Both the position numbers and the translations under genes were made by a program. Positions 37,410-45,107 of a stretch of 64,000 nt of DNA are shown one piece after another. Within the stretch, counting starts at the first letter, position 1; every line of letters begins with the position of its first letter. The stretch spans positions 831,470 to 895,469 of the forward strand of contig CAVUOW010000005.1 of the NCBI GenBank assembly GCA_963743205.1, written 5' to 3'. Under the pieces are notes generated by a model. It saw only the letters and a program-made list of their open reading frames with translations, did not search any database and was not told the origin of the DNA. This DNA comes from RBG-16-66-30 sp963743205. GTDB lineage: Bacteria > Acidobacteriota > Aminicenantia > Aminicenantales > Saccharicenantaceae.

Positions 37410-38211
37410 CGCCGCGTTCGTCGAGAAGATCCTCGTCGCCTTCATCCGGGACGAGCTGGGCCGCTGCGGCTGCGCGAAAGCCCTCGTGGGGCTCTCGGGA
37501 GGACTCGACTCGGCGGTCTGCGCGACCCTGGCCACCCGGGCCCTGGGGCCGGAGAACGTGCTGGGCTTGATCATGCCCTATGGCCGGGCCTTTTCCGACG
37601 ACGTCCGGGACGCGGCCGCCCTGGCCCGGAAGCTCGGCATCCGCCACGAGAAGATCGATATTGCGCCCCAGATCGACCTCTATTTCGCCGCCCACCCGAC
37701 GGCGAGCCGGGTCCAGCGGGGGAACAAGATGGCCCGCGAGCGCATGTCGATCCTCTATGATTTTTCCGTCCGGGAGGGCGGTTTCGTCCTCGGGACGAGC
37801 AACAAGTCCGAGCTCCTCGTCGGCTACGGCACGGTGTACGGCGACATGGCCTGTGCCATCAATCCCATGGGCGACCTCTACAAGACGCAGGTCCGTGAGC
37901 TGGCCGCCCACCTGCGCGTCCCGGCAGCCATCCGGAGCAAGGCCCCCACCGCGGGCCTGTGGCCGGGCCAGACTGATGAGGCCGACATCGGCCTCCCCTA
38001 CGAGGAACTGGATCTCATCCTCTACGGCCTCGTCGAAGGCCGCAAGAGCCGCCGCGAAGTGATCGAGGCGGGACATGCCGCGGCCGTCGTCGACCGCGTC
38101 CTCCGGATGATCAAGAGGTCGGGGTTCAAGCGGGCGCTGCCGCCGATCGCCAAGCTCTCGATCCGCTCCGTAGGGCACGATTTCCTCTATCCCTACGATC
38201 GGGGAAAATAG
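37393..38211 (+). CDS. nadE: NAD+ synthetase, ammonia-type catalytic subunit
   Basis: 272 residues; last step of NAD synthesis: nicotinic acid adenine dinucleotide + ATP + ammonia. The PP-loop ATP site is LVGLSGGLDSAVCATLA, followed by GLIMPYGRAFSDDVRDA and VLGTSNKSELLVGYGT. The usual P2 region GLWPGQTDEADIGLPYEELD is intact. GTG at 37393 was chosen because it precedes the conserved N-terminal helices and follows AAAGGA. Translation is coupled with the upstream nitrilase gene. Confidence 0.92.
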   Translation: MPLKINAAFVEKILVAFIRDELGRCGCAKALVGLSGGLDSAVCATLATRALGPENVLGLIMPYGRAFSDDVRDAAALARKLGIRHEKIDIAPQIDLYFAAHPTASRVQRGNKMARERMSILYDFSVREGGFVLGTSNKSELLVGYGTVYGDMACAINPMGDLYKTQVRELAAHLRVPAAIRSKAPTAGLWPGQTDEADIGLPYEELDLILYGLVEGRKSRREVIEAGHAAAVVDRVLRMIKRSGFKRALPPIAKLSIRSVGHDFLYPYDRGK

Positions 38212-38214
38212 GCC

Positions 38215-38889
38215 GTGTCCGGCCGCCTCTACATCGTCGGGACGCCGATCGGCAATCTCGAGGACATCACCCTGCGGGCCCTGCGCATTCTCGGCGAGGT
38301 CGAGGCCATCGCCTGCGAGGACACGCGGCAGACGGTCAAGCTCCTGAACCGCTACGGGCTCCAGAAGCCGCTCCTCAGCTATTTCCACCCCCGAGAGGGA
38401 CAGCGCATCCCCGAGATCATCCGGCTGCTCAAGGAAGGGCGGGATGTCGCTCTCGTCTCCGACGCGGGAACGCCGGGCATCTCCGACCCCGGGTTTCCGC
38501 TGATCCGCGAGGCGCTCAAGGAAGGTCTCCCGATCGTGCCGGTCCCCGGGCCCTCGGCCGTGACGACGGCTCTGTCCGCAGCCGGGCTGCCGACCCACCG
38601 CTTTCTCTTCGTGGGGTTCCCGCCGCCAAAGAAGACCGGCCTGCGGAAGTTCCTCGAAGCCCTGGCCGGGGAGGACGCCACCCTCGTCTTCTACTTGCCG
38701 ACGCGGAGACTGGCCGAGTTCCTGGGTGCGGTCATGGAGCTCCTCGGAGACAGGCGGGTCGTCGTGGCCAGGGAGCTGACCAAGATCCATGAAGAATTCC
38801 TCAGGGGGACGGCATCGGAGCTCCAAGCCGCCATCGGATCTCGGGCCATCAAGGGCGAGGCGACCGTTCTCGTCGAAGGTTCCCGCTAG
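38215..38889 (+). CDS. rsmI: 16S rRNA (cytidine-1402-2'-O)-methyltransferase
   Basis: 224 residues, SAM-dependent tetrapyrrole-methylase fold. Signature YIVGTPIGNLEDITLRALR, ACEDTRQTVKLLNRYG, VSDAGTPGISDPG and PVPGPSAVTTALSAAGLP are all RsmI-specific. The C-terminal extension of some family members (residues 230-280) is missing, so this is a short form. GTG start 3 bases after nadE. Confidence 0.93.
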   Translation: MSGRLYIVGTPIGNLEDITLRALRILGEVEAIACEDTRQTVKLLNRYGLQKPLLSYFHPREGQRIPEIIRLLKEGRDVALVSDAGTPGISDPGFPLIREALKEGLPIVPVPGPSAVTTALSAAGLPTHRFLFVGFPPPKKTGLRKFLEALAGEDATLVFYLPTRRLAEFLGAVMELLGDRRVVVARELTKIHEEFLRGTASELQAAIGSRAIKGEATVLVEGSR

Positions 38890-38917
38890 CTTCGCCGGGG
38901 ACATCCATAGCAAATAC

Positions 38918-38954
38918 TTGACAAATGTTAACTCAGATATTATATTGATATCTG
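38918..38954 (+). promoter_or_regulatory. hsp20 promoter with palindromic operator over the -10
   Basis: TTGACA (38918-38923), 17-base spacer, TATATT (38941-38946): near-consensus. A perfect palindrome CAGATAT-N7-ATATCTG (38934-38954) has the -10 hexamer exactly inside its 7-base centre, and a partial third half-site (GATATCAG) follows at 38962. The 7-7-7 layout is that of HspR (HAIR) sites, but the half-site sequence differs (HAIR is CTTGAGT). A repressor of this gene is inferred. Confidence 0.7.
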
Positions 38955-38983
38955 ACTAAGATATCAGGAAAACGGAGGCTTCT

Positions 38984-39460
38984 ATGGCTATCATCAGATG
39001 GGATCCCTATCGGGATATGATCACCCTGAGGGACAGAATGAACAGGCTCTTCGAGGACATGCCCGGTTCCAAGGGCGAGGAGAAGGACCTCATGACCCAC
39101 ACGTGGGCCCCCTCGGTCGATATCTACGAGACCGAGAACGAGGTCGTCCTCAGCGCCGAGATCCCCGGCGTCGACGAGAAGGATGTCGAGATCAAGGTCG
39201 AGGACAACAACCTGACCCTTCGCGGCGAGCGGAAATTCGAGAAGGAAACGAAGGAAGAAAACTACCACCGGATCGAGCGCTCGTACGGCTCGTTCTTCCG
39301 GTCCTTCGCCCTGCCGAGCTACATCGATCAGGACCGGATCGAAGCCGAGCACGAGAACGGCGTCCTCAAGATCCGGATGCCCAAGCGGGCCGAGCTCAGG
39401 CCGCGCAAGGTCAAGATCCTGAAGCCCGTTCAGATCACGGCCGAGAAGCCGAAGAAGTAG
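38984..39460 (+). CDS. Small heat-shock protein, Hsp20/alpha-crystallin family
   Basis: 158 residues; ATP-independent holdase. Short N-terminal arm (AIIRWDPYRDMITLRDRMNR, typical of bacterial class A small Hsps), alpha-crystallin domain from WAPSVDIYETENEVVLSAEI to the DRIEAEHENGVLKIRMPK signature, and a short C-terminal tail. An I/V-x-I/V anchoring motif appears in KVKILKPVQI. AT-rich promoter with operator upstream and terminator downstream, so it is a single-gene stress unit. Confidence 0.93.
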   Translation: MAIIRWDPYRDMITLRDRMNRLFEDMPGSKGEEKDLMTHTWAPSVDIYETENEVVLSAEIPGVDEKDVEIKVEDNNLTLRGERKFEKETKEENYHRIERSYGSFFRSFALPSYIDQDRIEAEHENGVLKIRMPKRAELRPRKVKILKPVQITAEKPKK

Positions 39461-39479
39461 GCGGCGCTTCGTCGCGGAG

Positions 39480-39510
39480 AAGGCGGTTCCTTCGGGAGCC
39501 GCCTTTTTTT
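39480..39510. terminator. Bidirectional terminator between hsp20 and comF
   Basis: AAGGCGGTTCC-TTCG-GGAGCCGCCTT stem-loop with a T7 run on the plus strand. The comF stop codon (TAA) lies in the T-run on the other strand. Confidence 0.9.
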
Positions 39511-40252
39511 ATGCCTGAGCCAGTGTGATCGCCCGGATTTCTTTCGCCCCAGCCTCTTTCAAAACCCTCGCGCATTCACGGATGGTCGCCCCGGTCGTGG
39601 TGACGTCGTCGACGAGGATGATCGTCCTCCCCCGGACCTTGTCCGCATGCCTGACCGCATAGGCGCTCCGGACATTGCGTTCGCGGTCGGCCGCGCGCAG
39701 ACCCGCCTGGGCCGGGCGGTTCCGGGTCTTGACCAGCGCTCCCGTGAGGACGCCCAGCCCGCGCCGCAGGCCCAGGTCCCGGGCCAGGAGGAGGGACTGA
39801 TTGAACCCCCTGTCCCTCTTGCGCGAAGGATGGAGCGGGACGGGGACGAGAAGGTCCGCGTTCTCCCAGAGGGTTTGGTCCGCGCCCAGGCACGAATCGG
39901 CGAACCGGGCCAGGGGCCGGCTGAGCGGGGCGTACTTCCGGTATTTGAAGATCAGGATGACGTCCTTGAGGGTGCCCCCGTAGACCCCGCAGGACCGGTG
40001 CGCCGAAAAGGCCGGAGCTTGGCCCGCGCAGCGGGCGCAGAGATGATCGCCGCCGGAACCCTCGTGGAATCGCCCGCAGCGGGGGCAGATCGGCCCGCCG
40101 CGAGGGGCGAGCTTGGCCAGGCACGCGCCGCAGACGATCTTCTCCCCCGCTTCTTCGAGGGGCTCCCGGCAGATATGGCAAAAGGACGGGAAGATGAGGA
40201 GCCCGGCCAGCCGGACCAGTCCGGCCGCTCCGGCCCGAAACGAACGGGTCAC
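39509..40252 (-). CDS. comF: ComF family phosphoribosyltransferase-like protein
   Basis: About 247 residues. N-terminal Zn-binding segment with four C-x2-C pairs (CHICREPL, CGACLAK, CPRCGRF, CARCAG), then a type I PRTase fold with PVPLHPSRKRDRGFNQS and the PRPP loop TIILVDDVTTTGATIRECA. ComF acts in DNA uptake in naturally competent bacteria; many non-competent species have it too. I set the start at GTG 40252, which overlaps the stop of the dksA-like gene (GTGA); the longer frame runs through that gene and is unsupported. Confidence 0.88.
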   Translation of the reverse strand: MTRSFRAGAAGLVRLAGLLIFPSFCHICREPLEEAGEKIVCGACLAKLAPRGGPICPRCGRFHEGSGGDHLCARCAGQAPAFSAHRSCGVYGGTLKDVILIFKYRKYAPLSRPLARFADSCLGADQTLWENADLLVPVPLHPSRKRDRGFNQSLLLARDLGLRRGLGVLTGALVKTRNRPAQAGLRAADRERNVRSAYAVRHADKVRGRTIILVDDVTTTGATIRECARVLKEAGAKEIRAITLAQA

Positions 40253-40620
40253 TGGGCTCTGAGCTCTTCCTCTGTCTTCTGCTGACAATCGATGCAGTAG
40301 GGCGTCCAGGGAACGGCCACGAGCCTTTTGCCGCCGATGTCGGTCTGGCAGCTCTGGCAAACGCCGAATTCGCCGTGCTCGAGCCTCTTGAGGGCCTCAT
40401 CGATCAGCAGGAGCGTCTCGCGGTCGCTGTCCGACAGGCTGAGGAGGAATTCTTTGGTATAGGAGGTCTCCGCCTTGTCGACCAGGTCCTGGGCGACGTT
40501 GGAGTCCATCTCCTTGCTCTCCGTGATGGTGTCGGTGAGCTTGCGGGTGATGCTCTCCTTCTTGGCGGCCAGCAGCCTCCGGAAATCATCTTTGTCTTTT
40601 TTGTTCAGCTTTCGAGGCAT
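40249..40620 (-). CDS. DksA/TraR family zinc-finger protein
   Basis: 123 residues: an N-terminal coiled coil (residues 5-70) and a C4 zinc finger CQSC...CIDC (positions 88-112). These proteins bind the RNA polymerase secondary channel and modulate rRNA and stress promoters. The acidic coiled-coil tip of DksA is only partly recognisable (SDSDRETLLLIDEAL), so it may be a DksA-like relative rather than DksA itself. Located between rlmH and comF in the housekeeping run. Confidence 0.88.
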   Translation of the reverse strand: MPRKLNKKDKDDFRRLLAAKKESITRKLTDTITESKEMDSNVAQDLVDKAETSYTKEFLLSLSDSDRETLLLIDEALKRLEHGEFGVCQSCQTDIGGKRLVAVPWTPYCIDCQQKTEEELRAQ

Positions 40621-40633
40621 CGGTCCAATCCCT

Positions 40634-41101
40634 TCATTTGGCGTAGTGCCGGCCCCCGACGACGGTCAGGGCCCGGTAGACCTGTTCGAGCAGGACGACA
40701 CGGGCGAGCTCATGGGAGAAGGTCATGCGCGACAGCGACATCGTCAGATCCGCCCTGTCCCGGATCCGGTCCGCGAGCCCGAGGAAGCCACCGACGACGA
40801 AGGCCAGCGGTTTTCCCGAGTCCGATCCCCGGCCGCGGAGGAAACGGGCGAATTCATCGGATGTCATCTCCTTCCCGTGATCGTCGCAACAGATCACGAA
40901 GGCTCCTTCGAAATATTTTTCGAGTCCGCGCGCTTCGAGGTCCTTGATCTTGCCGGCGTGCTTTTCCTCCAGCCCGCGGGCCTCGCGCGTCTCGATGATC
41001 TCGACCGCCGCGAGGGACCCGATGCGCGCCTCGTAAAAACCCTGCAACCCCCGGAACTCGGGATTCTTCGTCCTGCCGGGCCAGAGGAATTTCAAGCGCA
41101 T
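40634..41101 (-). CDS. rlmH: 23S rRNA (pseudouridine-1915-N3)-methyltransferase
   Basis: 155 residues, SPOUT methyltransferase. The C-terminal knot contains FVVGGFLGLADRIRDRAD and MTFSHELARVVLLEQVYRA, diagnostic of RlmH/YbeA. ATG 41101 (MRLKFLWPG) matches the family N-terminus; the six extra residues upstream do not. It acts on 70S ribosomes in helix 69. Part of the rplU-comF run. Confidence 0.92.
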   Translation of the reverse strand: MRLKFLWPGRTKNPEFRGLQGFYEARIGSLAAVEIIETREARGLEEKHAGKIKDLEARGLEKYFEGAFVICCDDHGKEMTSDEFARFLRGRGSDSGKPLAFVVGGFLGLADRIRDRADLTMSLSRMTFSHELARVVLLEQVYRALTVVGGRHYAK

Positions 41102-41189
41102 CGCCGAAAACGCCCTCACACAATAACGATTCGATATCGGCTTGTCAACCCCTGCGCTCCAATGCCGCCGGCCGGAGGGCCGGGGCGGT

Positions 41190-41561
41190 TCAGAAGTCGA
41201 GGCGGGGCGCGTCGCCCCAGAGTTTTTCGAGGCCGTAGCGGTCCCGGGCGGCCCGGGAAAAGATATGGACGACGAACGAGCCGTAGTCGAGCAGGACCCA
41301 ATCGGCCGACTCGCGGCCCTCGACGCTGAGCGGCCGGTGGCCGGCCGGCTTGAGCGCCGCTTCGATCGCCTCGGCGACGGCGGCGTTCTGCCGGGACGAG
41401 TTCCCGTGGCCGATCAGGAAGAAGTCGGTGAACGAGGCGAGCTCCCGCAGGTCGAGGACGCAGAGGTCCTCGGCCTTCCGGCCCAGGGCGGCCTCGACGG
41501 CCAGACGGACCTCGGCGGGCAGGCTTCGCTTGGTGAACCGTTTTTTCTTGTCTTCGGGCAT
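41190..41561 (-). CDS. rsfS: Ribosomal silencing factor
   Basis: 123 residues, DUF143/RsfS family: binds L14 of the 50S subunit and blocks subunit joining under starvation. Signature AEDLCVLDLRELASFTDFFLI and ESADWVLLDYGSFVVHIFS. ATG 41561 lies 5 bases after nadD. The gap to rlmH is 88 bases without features. Confidence 0.92.
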   Translation of the reverse strand: MPEDKKKRFTKRSLPAEVRLAVEAALGRKAEDLCVLDLRELASFTDFFLIGHGNSSRQNAAVAEAIEAALKPAGHRPLSVEGRESADWVLLDYGSFVVHIFSRAARDRYGLEKLWGDAPRLDF

Positions 41562-41566
41562 GGCTT

Positions 41567-42223
41567 CTAACGACCTCGATAGAGTTGATGTTCCCGGATA
41601 TAGGCGGCCACCGCGCGGGGCACAAGCCCCTCGAGGGATCCGCCGCGACGGACCCGGTCCCGGACGGCCGTTGAGGACACGTCCAGGGCCCGGATGGGGA
41701 CGAGGATGATGCGGAAGCGGGGCGGGACGGCACCGGCCAGGCCCCCGGCCTCGGCCAGCGGTCCGATCGCGCCGCTGAGGCGCCCGGCGAGAACGCCCGA
41801 GGCGCGCTCGAGCTCGAAGCCCGGCCTCCCGGTCACGATGAAGAGACATTCGGCCAGGACCTTCTCGTATTCGTGCCACGTCCCGATATCGAGAAAGGCG
41901 TCGATCCCGACGATGAAGTACAGCCGCGCGGCCGGCGACAGGGCCCGGATCTTGCGCAGGGTCCGGATGGAATAGGACTTGCCGCGCGCCTGGACTTCGA
42001 TCGGCGAGACCTCGAACCCGGCCCGCCGCCGGCAGGCCAGCTCGACCATGCGCAGCCGATCGACCGCCGGGGCGGCTCCGCCCCCGGCCTTGTGCGGCGG
42101 GATGTACGAGGGAATGAAGAGGATGCGGTCGAGCCGGGCCAGGCGCCGGACCTCGGCGGCGGCCCGCAGGTGTCCGAGATGGATGGGATCGAAGGTCCCG
42201 CCGAAGAGACCGATCGTCTTCAT
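41567..42223 (-). CDS. nadD: Nicotinate-nucleotide adenylyltransferase
   Basis: 218 residues; forms NaAD from NaMN and ATP, one step before NadE. Nucleotidyltransferase motif IGLFGGTFDPIHLGHLRAA, then FIPSYIPPHK and DVSSTAVRDRVRRGGS (the ISST-R motif variant). Start overlaps the obg stop by one base. The C-terminal half has an unusually Gly/Ala-rich insert near residues 150-170. Confidence 0.93.
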   Translation of the reverse strand: MKTIGLFGGTFDPIHLGHLRAAAEVRRLARLDRILFIPSYIPPHKAGGGAAPAVDRLRMVELACRRRAGFEVSPIEVQARGKSYSIRTLRKIRALSPAARLYFIVGIDAFLDIGTWHEYEKVLAECLFIVTGRPGFELERASGVLAGRLSGAIGPLAEAGGLAGAVPPRFRIILVPIRALDVSSTAVRDRVRRGGSLEGLVPRAVAAYIREHQLYRGR

Positions 42224-43242
42224 TACGCCCCGCGCTTCTCCGCGAGTTCGTCGAGCGTCCGGGCCACGGCCTCGACCAGCGGCTTGAGCCCTTCCTTCTT
42301 GAGCGCCGAGATGGCGAAGAGGGGGATCTTCTTGCGCGAGGCCATGCGGCGCAGGCGGAGGAGACGGGATTTGTCGGCGCCGAGAAGATCGACCTTGTTG
42401 GCCGCCAGGATCTGGGGCCGGGCCGCGACCTCGGGCGAGAAGGCCTCGAGCTCCTTCATGATGACCCGGAAATCCTCGATGGGGTCCCGGCCCGAATACG
42501 GCGAGACGTCGATGATATGGACGAGGAGCTTGGTCCTCTCGATGTGGCGCAGAAATCGGATGCCCAGCCCTTGGCCCAGGTGGGCCCCTTCGATGAGCCC
42601 GGGAATGTCGGCCACCACGAACGAGCGGTACTCGCCGATGTCGACGACACCGAGGTTCGGGGCGAGGGTCGTGAAGGGGTAGTCGGCGATGAGCGGCCGG
42701 GCCGCCGATATGTGCGAGATGAGAGTCGACTTCCCGGCGTTGGGAAAGCCGACCAGGCCGACGTCGGCGATGAGCTTGAGCTCCAGGAAGAACTCCTTTT
42801 CTTCGCCGGGACGCCCAGGTTGTGATTCGCGAGGCGCCTGGTGGGTCGATGTGGCGTAGGACGCGTTGCCGCGCCCGCCGCGCCCGCCGCGGGCGGCCAC
42901 GAAGGCCTGGTCATGCAAGGCCAGGTCGGCCAGCACGGCGCCGCCGTCGGCGTCCTTGACCATGGTCCCGACCGGGACGCCGAGGCGGACATCGGAGCCG
43001 CGTTTCCCGGAACGGTTGGAGCCTTCCCCGGGAGCGCCGTTCTTGGCCTTGATGATGGGGTAGAAGCGGAAATAGGCGAGCGAGCTGATGTTCTGGTCGG
43101 CGACGAAGGTGATGCTGCCGCCGTCCCCGCCGTGGCCCCCGTCGGGTCCGCCCTTGGGGACCCGGGCCTCGCGGCGGAAGCTGACGCAGCCGTTACCGCC
43201 CTTCCCGGCCTTCAGCGTGACAGTGACCTGGTCGACGAACAA
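42223..43242 (-). CDS. obg: Obg-family GTPase
   Basis: 339 residues; essential GTPase in 50S assembly and stringent response. Glycine-rich Obg domain (residues 1-158, KAGKGGNGCVSFRREARVPK), then the G domain with GFPNAGKSTLI (P-loop), DIPGLIEGAHLGQGLG (switch II) and NKVDLLG. It ends soon after the G domain without the OCT domain, the common short form. Immediately downstream of rpmA, the usual bacterial order. Confidence 0.94.
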   Translation of the reverse strand: MFVDQVTVTLKAGKGGNGCVSFRREARVPKGGPDGGHGGDGGSITFVADQNISSLAYFRFYPIIKAKNGAPGEGSNRSGKRGSDVRLGVPVGTMVKDADGGAVLADLALHDQAFVAARGGRGGRGNASYATSTHQAPRESQPGRPGEEKEFFLELKLIADVGLVGFPNAGKSTLISHISAARPLIADYPFTTLAPNLGVVDIGEYRSFVVADIPGLIEGAHLGQGLGIRFLRHIERTKLLVHIIDVSPYSGRDPIEDFRVIMKELEAFSPEVAARPQILAANKVDLLGADKSRLLRLRRMASRKKIPLFAISALKKEGLKPLVEAVARTLDELAEKRGA

Positions 43243-43260
43243 CGGAGGCGCGACTCTTCC

Positions 43261-43515
43261 TCAAGCGGGCAGGACGGAGACGACTTTTCCCTTCCGGCCC
43301 TTGTCGGAGAACTTGACCGTCCCGGTGGCCAGGGCGAACAGGGTGTCGTCTTTGGCCCGGCCGACATTGAGTCCGGGTTTGATGGGCGTGCCCCTCTGAC
43401 GGACGATGATCGTCCCGGAATTGACCGTCTGGCCGCCATGGCGCTTGACGCCCAGCCTCTTCCCTGCGCTGTCGCGTCCGTTCTTTCCGGCTCCGCCGGC
43501 TTTTTTGTGGGCCAT
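43261..43515 (-). CDS. rpmA: 50S ribosomal protein L27
   Basis: 84 residues. N-terminus MAHKKAGGAGKNGRDSAGKR reaches the peptidyl-transferase centre; VKRHGGQTVNSGTIIVRQRG is the family signature. No N-terminal cleavage extension of the Firmicutes type. Three bases after rplU. Confidence 0.96.
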   Translation of the reverse strand: MAHKKAGGAGKNGRDSAGKRLGVKRHGGQTVNSGTIIVRQRGTPIKPGLNVGRAKDDTLFALATGTVKFSDKGRKGKVVSVLPA

Positions 43516-43518
43516 GGC

Positions 43519-44058
43519 TTACTCCTTCTTGGCTTTCTTCGGCTTGGCCGGGGCCGGCTTCTTTTCGGCCTTCGTCTTGGCGGCTACCTTCTTGGCCTGC
43601 TTGGCCTGCTTGGCCTTCGCGGCGGCCTTGGCGGGCTTCGCGGGAGCCGGGGCTTCGGCCGGGGCGGCCGGCTTCGGCTTCGGGGCGGGCTTCTCGACCG
43701 GGACGAGCTTCTCTTCGGCCAAGTCGTCGGCCGTGAGCTGGGTCCGGTCCGGGGTGATCCGGGTGATGCGGACCTTGGTCAGCTGCTGCCTGTGGCCGCG
43801 GGTCCGGCGGTACTGTTTCCTCCTCTTCTTCTTGAAGATGAGGACCTTTTCGTCCTTGAAGTTCTCGAGGACGAGGCCCAGGACCATGGCGTTGTCGAGG
43901 ACCGGGTTCCCGACCTGGACCGTCCCGCCGTCTTCGATCAGGAGGACGCGATCGAACTGGGCCTTCCGCCCCGGCTCGAGGTCGAGCTTCTCGATGGCCA
44001 GGACGTCGCCGGCCTTGACGCGGTATTGCTTGCCGCCTGTCAGGATCACTGCGTACAT
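43519..44058 (-). CDS. rplU: 50S ribosomal protein L21 with long low-complexity tail
   Basis: 179 residues. Residues 1-105 are normal L21 (MYAVILTGGKQYRVKAGDVL, then KKKRRKQYRRTRGHRQQLT). The remaining 75 residues are an Ala/Lys/Pro-rich tail after TADDLAEEKLVPVEKPAPK, lacking in the common 100-105-residue protein. The tail is in frame and ends 3 bases before rpmA, so it is not a frameshift artefact. First gene of the minus-strand housekeeping run, behind a good promoter. Confidence 0.93.
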   Translation of the reverse strand: MYAVILTGGKQYRVKAGDVLAIEKLDLEPGRKAQFDRVLLIEDGGTVQVGNPVLDNAMVLGLVLENFKDEKVLIFKKKRRKQYRRTRGHRQQLTKVRITRITPDRTQLTADDLAEEKLVPVEKPAPKPKPAAPAEAPAPAKPAKAAAKAKQAKQAKKVAAKTKAEKKPAPAKPKKAKKE

Positions 44059-44099
44059 ATGGACCTACCCTTCGGTGGAGATGAAAAAGCTGGACGTCA

Positions 44100-44128
44100 A
44101 ATTTAGCATAGGACCCGTCGGAAGTCAA
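44100..44128 (-). promoter_or_regulatory. Promoter of the rplU-comF run
   Basis: Minus strand TTGACT (44128-44123), 17-base spacer, TAAATT (44105-44100) with TGC directly before it. Leader to the rplU ATG is about 35 bases. Confidence 0.65.
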
Positions 44129-44237
44129 ATAGGCCCCAGGGGGCGGAGGGATACTTCGCAAACAAAACCACAATTAATGATAAAATGGTTTTAGACGTTA
44201 AACTTTTAAAGATGTCATTTTAACGAAGAGGAGGGGC

Positions 44238-44831
44238 TTGAGAAAGATAATCGTTCTGTCAATGATGACTTTGGATGGAGTCATGCAAGCACCCGGTGGA
44301 CCTCAGGAAGATCCTTCAGGCGGCTTCAAGTATGGCGGTTGGGTTGCGCCTTATTTTGACGAAGTTTATGGCAAGGCCATGGAAAAGCAGATGAAACCCA
44401 CAGATCTTCTTCTGGGCAGAAAAACATTTGAGATTTTTGCCTCCTATTGGCCTGAACATGCGGACAATTGGCCGGGTATCAACGATGTCACCAAATACGT
44501 CATGTCCACGACCATGAAAAAGTCAGATTGGAAGAGCTCCGTCTTCCTTAAAAGCTTGGCGGATATCGAAAAGCTCAAAAACTCGGAAGGCTCTGATATT
44601 CAAGTTCACGGCAGCGGCAAGCTCATTCAGCTGCTGCTTAAGAACGATCTCGTGGACGAACTCTGGCTCAAGATCCACCCGTTGACCCTTGGAACAGGAA
44701 AAAAGTTATTTGACAATGGCACGATTCCGGGAGCATTTGCATTAATAGAGAGTTCTGTTACGCCAAGCGGAGTGATTATTGCCAATTACAGGCGGGCCGG
44801 AAGAGTCAAAACGGGCACCGTCGGAGCTTAA
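44238..44831 (+). CDS. DHFR/RibD-C family reductase-like protein (YyaP type)
   Basis: 197 residues with the RibD C-terminal/DHFR-like fold: RKIIVLSMMTLDGVMQAPGG, then DLLLGRKTFEIFASYWP, VMSTTMKKSDWKSS, IQVHGSGKLIQLLLKNDLVDEL and the final G-x-K-LF (GTGKKLFDNG). Such proteins are paralogues of dihydrofolate and riboflavin reductases of unknown physiological substrate. TTG start behind GAGGAGGGG. Base composition is clearly lower in GC than the neighbours, and it stands alone next to tRNA genes, so recent transfer is plausible. Confidence 0.85.
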   Translation: MRKIIVLSMMTLDGVMQAPGGPQEDPSGGFKYGGWVAPYFDEVYGKAMEKQMKPTDLLLGRKTFEIFASYWPEHADNWPGINDVTKYVMSTTMKKSDWKSSVFLKSLADIEKLKNSEGSDIQVHGSGKLIQLLLKNDLVDELWLKIHPLTLGTGKKLFDNGTIPGAFALIESSVTPSGVIIANYRRAGRVKTGTVGA

Positions 44832-44874
44832 GACGGCTTCGCCAAACCCAGAAACATCTTAATCAAGTGATTTC

Positions 44875-44913
44875 GCAGAAGTCCGGCTCCGAGTCACTCC
44901 ACCGGACTTCTGC
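44875..44913. repeat. Hairpin element with conserved loop, copy 2
   Basis: Perfect 12-base arms GCAGAAGTCCGG/CCGGACTTCTGC around the loop CTCCGAGTCACTCCA. The loop matches copy 1 at 36314 at all but one position, and CCTCCGCTC follows both. Located between the DHFR-like gene and a tRNA. Confidence 0.65.
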
Positions 44914-44942
44914 AGCCTCCGCTCGCTTCGCTCGCTACGGGT

Positions 44943-45013
44943 TGGGCGGTGCAGGGTTCGAACCTGCGACCTCCGGCTGAAAACCGATGCTCGTACCGCT
45001 GAGCTAACCGCCC
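44943..45013 (-). tRNA. tRNA, anticodon read as TTC (Glu), atypical anticodon stem
   Basis: Acceptor GGGCGGT/ACCGCCC, D-arm GCTC/GAGC and T-arm GCAGG-TTCGAAC-CCTGC are regular. The anticodon arm has only four pairs (TCGG/CCGG) around the loop TTTTCAG, giving anticodon TTC, while the D-loop is one base longer than usual for its sequence type. No encoded CCA. The isotype is uncertain because a second, more standard tRNA-Glu(TTC) lies at 45555. Confidence 0.65.
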
Positions 45014-45107
45014 GTAGTCCTAGCGTATGGAAAGCCCTGGAGGTGTCAAGGCGAGGGGGCGGAGCATTTCGGAGCAGGAGGTTGGGAAGGAGAATCGTGA
45101 CCAGCAC

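Noticed and set aside
44943..45013. tRNA-Phe read on the plus strand (GAA in CTGAAAA)
   Set aside because: The D-arm and T-arm consensus bases occur only when read on the minus strand; the plus-strand reading has no proper D-loop.
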